From contig OZ038383.1 in the NCBI GenBank assembly GCA_964036045.1, positions 10,246,430 through 10,310,429 of the forward strand: DNA of 64,000 nucleotides. The letters run 5' to 3'. Shown here in pieces: positions 43,801 through 52,800 of this stretch. Each line of letters opens with the position of its first letter. Positions within the stretch are counted from its first letter, which is position 1. Both the position numbers and the translations under genes were made by a program. This stretch comes from Eutreptiella sp. 'Long Island Sound 2002' (taxonomy: Eukaryota > Euglenozoa > Euglenophyceae > Eutreptiales > Eutreptiaceae). The notes below the pieces were generated by a model. The model did no database searches. It worked only from the letters and a program-made list of their open reading frames with translations, and was not told the origin of the DNA.

Positions 43801-46800
43801 GGATGAGGGTGTAAAAAGGCGGAAGACAGATGCTGCTTCATGTTCTGATGCAGCACCCTTTGATCCTGAGTCTGAACCCCACACAGATGGTATTCTCTCC
43901 GATGTGTGAGCCCTACGTGGTGAATCATCATCCAGCTTAGAATGGGTCAGTGTGGTACATAGTTCCTTGCGGATATGCTGCATTTCGGCAGCGTGGGGGG
44001 CCCTTCTGGACCCCCCCCCCCCTCCCCCCTCCGCTCAAGCAACATTCTGGGGGGAGGGCGGATTTTTGGATGCAATGGAGCAGGTCTCAGCCACATGGGC
44101 GGGGACTGTTGCTGCAGGGCCACCTTCAGTGGGCTGTGCCATGCACAGTGGCTGCTTTGCACTGCCGCAGTGTGTGCGTCATCCATCATCGCCCCTCTGA
44201 ACGGCCCGCACATGGTCATCTGCTCAGGGGATTGCTGAGTGGCCGGTCGATACTTTTCCAGGCGGGGGGGGGGGGTCTGAGGCCACAAAAAACTTTTGTG
44301 TACCTAAAATAGACCTCTGTTTTCTGGCTCCTGTAATAAGTTTCATTTTCCCCTGCGGAAAAATTTTCTGATTCGGTGGGTAAGTGGGTCTGCCAAATTT
44401 CCAGGAAGGCCAGGATCCTCCTCACCACTAAGCAATCCCCTGCATCGGGTGTTCATGGGTACCCTGATGGGCAAGCCTGCCCCAACGAAGGCCAGAGGTC
44501 TTCCACGTGACGCATTCGAGATGTCCGCCCCGCACCCCTGTCCCCCCCTCAACCCTGCAGGGCGTGACGAGCGACTGGCGTACATGAAAATCGATCCCAA
44601 GGAGTATGCAGGATCCCTGGACGTCCAGGGGGATCAACCAGGGGCCTATAAGCCAACCTGGTGCCTGTTGAACCCCGACACGTTCTCCACCAAGGAGACT
44701 GATGATGCGGCCACACAGCCCGAGTACCTTCAGTGCTTTATTGGCATCTCGCGGGCGGAAATGGCGACCGGCACTCGCAAAGATAACATCGACGCAGCAT
44801 GGAAGCACCGTAAGCCCTTCTATTTGTGGGCCCACATTTACCAGTGCAAAAAGCTGCGCGGGATTGATACCTCGGGGACCAGCAACCCTGTGATCGAGGT
44901 GCGCATGGGGTCCTTCTACCGGCAGTCAGAGAGAAAGCACATGACGTCATGTCCCCTGTACTATGAGACCATTGTCGTCGAAACCAATATGCCGCCTGAG
45001 GATGACGATCTTAGTGCGGCCCCGCTCGTCCAGGTCACGGCGTACCATAAGGACGACAATGACACCCTGCGGATCATCGGGCAGGTAACATGCCGGTGGC
45101 AGGACTCATCCTTCGTCCCAATCAAACTCAGTCGGCAACAGCCTTGCTTATTGGGAGATCGCTTCCTCCCGCTTCGAGTGCAATGCAAACCAAACTGGAC
45201 AGTGGGGCAGGCGGTGCAGCGGCGTAGACGAAGCTGCACCGATTGATCTCTGGCAGAAATCATTGCGGGCGGGCTGCAGGGTCGGTTTGAACATCCTCAT
45301 TGGGTGATCGGCTCTGAAAAATGTCATTGCACAAGCATGAGGGCATGTTGTAGTGCAGCGACGCACACAGAGTGTGGAAGGCAAAGCGTTGGCAGATTGA
45401 TCAGAGGATGTGTCCCAACCGGTGAAAATATTTTTTACTTGTTGTCATACCAAGGGGCTTAAGGTGCCCCAGGGCCAGGAAGACACGTTCTCATTTGGGT
45501 AGTTTGGAGACATTTTGGGGGGGGTCATTAGTGTGCCTGGTGTGCGCCGGGCATCTTTTTGGGCCGAAATGCCCCCAACACGATACTAAGCAAGGAGCAC
45601 ACCATCACAATTTGTGGTGAATGCAATTAAGATTATTGTGTTGTGTGTATTGAACCATGTGTTGAGCAAGTGGAAGGCACAGTTTTGGTCTTGTGTTGTG
45701 TCCTCTATAAAGAATGGTTTGGTGCCGCTTCTGGTCTGCTTGGGGGGGGGGCTTCTCTAGGGTAGGGATCCTTGGCACAAAAGTAGCGTGCCGGGCAAAT
45801 ATCCCCCCTATGCACACGCTACTGCACGTCCAGGTCCCGTTGTACCCCTTGGTTTCTTGCGTTACAGAAGTTATACTGATGTCTTTCAACTGTATACTTC
45901 AGACTGCCTGGAAGAGGGGGAGCATTTTGGCATGCATGTGAGCACTTCTCCCTCAAGGCTGTGTTACTGTGAGATTGGGGTGTGGATAGTTGTGTGTAGG
46001 TTGGTTCTGCGCAACACTTGACCGAGCCCATTGGTCAGCGTATTTCGTCCGACACAGCGAAAGGCGCCTGTGGCAATGTCACTGAAGAGCTTTGTATTCT
46101 GATTGTTTTGCTTTGCGGCCTGTGCCTTCCAGGGTACAGGTTGGCATCCAACATCTGTGTCCCTCAGCGGGAGTGTGGATGGGCAGCATGGGATTGAAAG
46201 GAAGTGGAGGGGGCAGGCACAGCAGGCCCACAGCAAAGTGGAGGCCACACATGGCTGCCTGTCATTCAAGTGGGAGGTGGGTCGCACCGCCATAGCTTTG
46301 ACCGCCCCTGTTCCCCACGATTTTCCACAATCCCTGAAGTTATGCAGGGGCTCATCACACGCCATGTCGCCCCCTTCTGCTCATGCTGCCGATCAGGTGG
46401 AGTACGAGATCAACGAGGATTGGTTCGTGTGGCCTTTCGACTCATACAAACCACGGCTGCCGACCAAGTACGACACCCTCTCGTACTACATGGTCCAGCA
46501 CGGCCAAAAAGCCAAGTTGTTTGCAGGGAGTATCCTCATCGGCTTTGACATCTTCCATCCGAAGCTGCATGAGTACCACATGGGCCTGCTCGAGAAGAAA
46601 ACGATCAAGCACCGCTTTGGGCCGGACTTGGTGGTGTATGGCAGCACGTCGCTGCTGCGGGAGAGGCACGTGCACACGGAGCCGCGCACGCTGCTGGTCT
46701 CGTGCATGGGCCTGCGGGACCTGCAGGACCTGCCGGGGTCCTGGTTCGAGGACGGCCGCATCGAAGACGCCAAGATGCGCTTCAAGATCGGCGACGGGAC

Positions 46801-49800
46801 CGGCCTGGCCACGCCGCCGCTGCCGCCGGACGGGATCCCGGTCCACGTGACGAGGAAGAAGAAGCGGGACGCGTACATGGTCGAGATGGGGCCCCACTCC
46901 ACCCCGACGATGCATGACCCCAATTTCTTTGAGGTCGAGCAGCTGCGGGTGGACTGGCCCACCAACCCCCTGTTCATCCCCAACCTCATGGCGATCTGCT
47001 ACGTCATGAAGTACGTGTTCTTCACGAAGCGGGAGAAGGTGCGTCCGTCGCGTTCAGGGCCGGGTGGCGGTTGTGGGCGGGTGTGACGCCTGTGCCTCGG
47101 GGGACTGAGGGTGGGGGTGAGGGCCGGCGGTCGTGATGGCGGTGGCGGTGGACATGTGGATGAGGGGAGCGGCGGGGCCGGCGGCGATGAGCAGGGGGCC
47201 GCAGCTCAGAACAGCGACGACGGCGACGCACCCGGACAGGCACAGAGCCACGGAGGGGCACGGGGATGGGACAAGGCTCGCGTTGGCGATGGCAGTGGGA
47301 TGAGATGAAGATGGAAGTGCGCACGTGCCTGGCTCGCCCCTCATTTGTACGGACTGGTGAGTGTGTCGCACGATTTGTTGCGTGGGCGACGGCACGCGGA
47401 CGTGCATGATCGTTGTCCCTCTCGCAGGTCGTGGGGGTGTTCGAGGCTTCCCTGGACGAGCTGCACCATGACAAGACCGGCGCCATCCAGTTCGATAAGG
47501 CCAGCGGGACCGAGATCAAGTTTGTATTGGAGGAGAACGGCCTCGACCCCGTGGAGGCTGCCGACGATACGAACGCCGTCGCGGGGGACGACGAGTTCAT
47601 TGCGATCCCGAAGGGGGAGAACCTGGACCCAGAGTTTGAGGACTTGGAGGAGGCGCTTCGGGAGGAGGAGGAGGTAGTGGAGGAGGCGAACGAGCACGAG
47701 GAGGAGGAGGAGCTGGAGTACAAAGTGGAGCATGCGCCCGTGGAGCGGTTCCCGGACGAGCTCGAGCACGAGTTGAAGGAGCTGCCGTACACGAAGTACG
47801 AGCTCACGAGGGTGTTACCGCCGGTGTTCAATCTCTGGACTTTCTCGTGGGATCGCACGCCGCGCGTGCGCTCTGCCGGGTTTTTCAAGGGGCGGATCCT
47901 ATTCATAGAGGAGTCCTCGAAGGGCGTGGGTGCGGCGTCGATAAAGGCCCGGGAGAAGGACGAGATGGACCGCATGCGCAACACGTTCATCCCGACGAGC
48001 ATCGTGGTGCGCGTGTACGTGTACCGGGGGTACTACCTGATCCCGGTGGGCTCCTCCCAGACGAACCCCATCTTGAAGCTGCGGGAGGGGCGCGTCGGTC
48101 TGGACCGCGCGCAGAACTACCCGGCGGAGGGCATCAAGACGTACCCCAACATCTCAAACACGCTGACCCCGTCGTGGCGGCACACGTTCCAGGACATCAC
48201 GATGCAGATCCCGGGCCCCAGCATGCTGTACTTGTACGTGTTCGACCGCCAGCCGGGGCTGTTCTGGGGCTGGAACGAGGCCATGATCGGGTACACCAAG
48301 ATCGACGTGGAGGACCGGTTCTACTGCCGCAGCGAGAAGCACCGGGAGTGGATGAAGATCCAGAAGCCGCAGGCGAAGGAGGCCGTGTACCGTGAGTCGG
48401 TCATGCCGACGGAGGAGCGGACGCTGTACTCGGATACGTCCAGGGGGCCGCAGGGGAAAGTGGAGATGTTTCTGCAGATTCACATACAAAAGCTGCGCAA
48501 AAAGGTGTGCTGGCCAATCCATGGAGGGCCCGAGGGTAGTGGCAATACGGCGTGTTGCACGTTCCATTGCGGCAGGGGTGGAGGGGGATGGGGGGCAGCA
48601 GAGTGCGCAACAATGGGGGGGGCAGGGGTTCCAGTGGACCCGGCCATTTTGTAGGCCCTTTTGCCATCCGGCGCCGAAAATGCACACGGAAGGAATTGTG
48701 ATCGAACACTAGGCGTGCGAACTGTTTTTGTCGAATCCCCTCGTTTCCACGATTCCGAACAGATCATTTGCTCGTTGTACATGTGGAGTCTGAGGGAATC
48801 TTTCAACCTGCTGTCAGATGTGGTGGAGGCTATACGTAAGGGCCGCTGCAACTTGCTGAAGGCGGCGGGGGGGGGGGGGGGGGCAGGCATCTCATCTCAG
48901 ACTGCCTACAGGAGAGGGGTATCGACAAAGGGGGTGGTCGAATGCAGTGGACTGGGATGGGGGGAGGAAAAGGAGCAAAAAGCCAAAATCACCTCGAAGA
49001 GGGCGGGTTGATCAAGCGCATATGCGGGCGCCATTACACCCATTTTTGGGGTTATTTGCATAGCAGACCCACCCATTGGATGTTCAACCCCCTGTGAAAT
49101 CATCATTTTGGGAGACAAAATTATCCTCCAATGAAATTTTCAACCTTGGCCCCTAAGCGCCCCCGTACCTGGGTACTGCTTTGTGGGGGGGGCGGTCCGG
49201 TGGGCGTCAAAACTCCGTTGGCCTACTGTGGCCATGAAGCGTCCATCCAGATCCAGGTCCTAGAGAACTTTTTTCTTCTATTTGTACCCCCTGACCAATG
49301 GTGGGGGCCCCCGGTTCCATCTCGGGGTATCCAAGATCCGCCCCCCTATGGGGCCCCACCGGTCAGGACTCTGCTGTCTTCAGCCCTGCAGGGGCTGGGT
49401 TGAAGTATCACGGTTTTGGGGTGACCTCTGACAACCTCCAGAGCCAGGCTTGGGTGGTCATTTGGTGACAATGGTCACCAATAGGGCCTAAAAGCTCCGG
49501 TTTGGGCCCATTTGCACCTCGGTGGGCAATGCCATCATTCGGTGGCAAACGGGTACTCTGCTACCCACAGGGACCCACGTAGCGGCGACTAGGCCCATGT
49601 ACTCCGTGCCCTCGACAGATAATGTTGTGTGAAGTAAGAAAACGGAGTGCAACGGGCAGCGGGATCAGTAGCATGCCTCTGGAAACGCCCACACTCCCTC
49701 CGCGGCCATTACCTCTTGTGTGCTGTGCACACTCCCTTACAGCCCAGGTTAGGGTATTTGATCTAAATCGTAGGGGTTTCAGGAACCCCCCCCCCCCAAA

Positions 49801-52800
49801 TTCTTGCAAAACAAAATTATTCCACGTGCAGTGTTCAACATAACCTGACAGAAGTCACGCCCCAATTCAGGGTCTGAAAAATCCCATCCCACATCTTTAC
49901 AGGGGAGGAGGGGGGGCTCTGACAGGAGGGCGGGTCAAATGCACTGAGGTGTAACCCCCCTCCCCCCATACGCATGTTGGAGCTGCCCTAAATTTGTGGT
50001 GGGGCAAATGTCATCTCCGTGATTGCAGGATGAACAAAAAGCCGTTGGCCCTGCTAAAGTTGTGGATGAGGACGCCCTGCAGATGTTTCCGTGCTCCCGA
50101 AAGTACAACCCAATTAACATCAAAGGGCCCGGACCGATGGACTTCCAGCTGCGGACAGTGATTTATGAGCTGAAGGATACCAAATTCCCCCCAAACGTTG
50201 AGGTGACTAAGGAAAGTCAAGTGGGTTGTGCCTGCTGTGCACAGGAAACAGTAAACATCCAGGTCTGTCTTGCAGTGGTGCACTTGCTGTCAAGAAAGGA
50301 GGAGTGCAATCTGAGTCACAGCCTATCTGCCATGCCTTCTTCTGCAGCCGGAAGCCATGCCACATGGGATGCCACCTGCACCAAGACACATATTTTGCAT
50401 GCTTTGTCACGGGTGATAAAGTAGTCTGCGCAACTCTTCGTATCCTCGCTCCATCGGCTCCCACATAGACAAGTGGTTAGTCCCCAGTGATGGACAAGTG
50501 AGCGCATCTCTGCCTCTGCCCATCAGTCGCCAAAATTCTGCAATGCTTTGGGCGGGGGGGGGGGGGTTCGGGTGTCCAATGTGCGACATTGCACCCAATT
50601 ATTTTTGGTTGTGCTGCACAAAAGGTAGGGTTGACACTACGCGACCTGGTGATGGACTCAAAAGTGCCAGTGGAGCTGGGTGGTAGGCGGGCCAGGGGGA
50701 AGAGATGATCCAGCATTTGCTATCAAAGCACTGTGCCTTCTCGATACACTGGGATAATTGGGGTGAATATCTGCAATTGCAACAGGTTTTTTCTGTGCCT
50801 GCAAACTTGGACGGACACTTCAATTGGGTGGGCACTAGGGGGCTGTACAGAGACAGGACTGTGGCGTGCGGAGCGGAGCATAACCAAAGATAACAACAAC
50901 AAGAAGATCATCGAGCGGTATGTCGAAACCTGTGGCGACCCAACAGAATACACAAAACACAACCCAAAATAGTCAAGAAGAGAAGACACGCAGTAAGACC
51001 ATCGGGATATCGCCTCTTACTGAGATGGGAGCTCAAGATTTGGCTTCAGCAGTTACAAGTGACCCTTGTCATTTGCATTCCTAGATTTCTCTCTCGGCGC
51101 TACACCCGGCTTAGCAGCGGCAATGAGCTCCTTCTCTTGTTGGAGTAGATCTTCAACTTGCTTCATCAGCTTGGCATTCTGCACTGGGTGGCTGCAACCG
51201 TGTTGCTTCGTTTGTTCTTTTGCCCATTCAGTTCTCGGTTACTCAAACAGCAATTGCAAAGACATCTATCGCGGAGGGGTGTGAGAAAGTGGGACCTACA
51301 AAGTAGCCAGTCGGCTATGGTGGTTCCAAGATATTGCTAGGCAGTGGCCAAAAGGATTTGTTTAAACGACCCTTGGCGGCACCTTGTTGAGTTATACTTC
51401 CCACACAGCTCCAAAGTACTGTCCTTACCAGATCAAACATGAATGGTGAGAAAAGGTTTTGTTGCAACACATGCTTATCGTTTTCCATCTTCCGATCCAA
51501 TAGGCACAGCAGCCCCATTCCCCCATGGGAAATTAACATCCAAGTCCCAAGTTGGCAATGATAGCTTTTGGAAAACTAAGACATTTGCAACTGACACACC
51601 TCTAGGCACAGCCTATGCTCCACAATCAAACCGCGTTGGAGCAATGAGCAATGGGCAGGTATGCAATATAGCTGCTAGTTGGTGCATGTCCAGCACTCGT
51701 TGATTCAATTTGTGACTAACAAACCACACCGTGCCATCCATGTACACCCTCCTCTCAAGAAGCCACCACCAATGGCCGTCAAGTTGGTGCAAGGCGTTAA
51801 GCCGGAAGTATCCATGGACCCACGAATGTCACAGGTCTTGACACTTGGGAAACATCTAGGAGTGGAGTTGTGGAGTGTAAGTTGTGAGTCTTGTAATTTT
51901 TTTTTCCACTGTGAAGGCGAGTACAAAAAATCGTACCGCCGAGTAATTTTTTTTTTTGGCTGTAAACACGAGTACAAAAAACATCTTGGTGAGTACTGCA
52001 AAACCAGGTACTCATGTTTGCCGCAAAAAGCAAAATACGATTTTCCTTGTACTCTGAGTCATAGCGGAAAAAAATTACCCGCATTGACAACGAAAACACT
52101 TTTTACTCTTTGATTGGATTTCCTCCACTTTGGGACCCCTCAACAGCACTGGTTATGTAGCCACTTCGATTTTCTCCCAAGATGGTAGGGGTTATGCAGC
52201 CCTTCCTCCCCACTTTCGGGGACCCTAGAAGGTAGGGATCATGGAGCCATTCTTTCCCATTTGGGGGACCTTAGAAGGCAGGGGTTATGCAGCCTTTTAG
52301 ATTTTATCTCCACATTGGGGTCCCCGAGACGGAGGTGTTATGCAACCACTCCCCAATGCCTCTAAGCTTTTTGAGCTATGTATTGAGCGTTGTCAATGCT
52401 AATCTCTATGCGGGTTATTAAGGGGCCCAGCGACGATGTTGATGGGATGAATGAGCTTCATACCCCTCTCACCTCGACCCTAGAACCCAAGTTTAAGGTG
52501 CATTTTCCGAGACCCTGGACAGTGTTCACGCCATTCCCATCGCGCTTGAAGGCAAGAATGCCTCCTAAGTGAAGCATGAAAGCCTCAGACTCCAAGGAGA
52601 ACCTTCCATGGCCACTCGTGCCATAGAGGAGGACACCCGCCAGCAGGTGTTGAAGGCCAAGGACAATGTTGAGGCCACCCCCACCCTACCGGAGCTTGAA
52701 TCCCAAACAATGTGATTCACCATGAGCGGGGAACACAGGATCATTGCAACAAAGTAGTAGCCACGATTTTCAGACATAAACTAGTATGTTGGTTGATTTA

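Noticed and set aside
46442-46915. Minus-strand 157-codon ORF
   Set aside because: Antisense of the ferlin exon 46397-47038.
47022-48002. 326-codon minus-strand ORF
   Set aside because: Antisense of the best-conserved ferlin exon; Ser-rich mirror of its Glu-rich linker.
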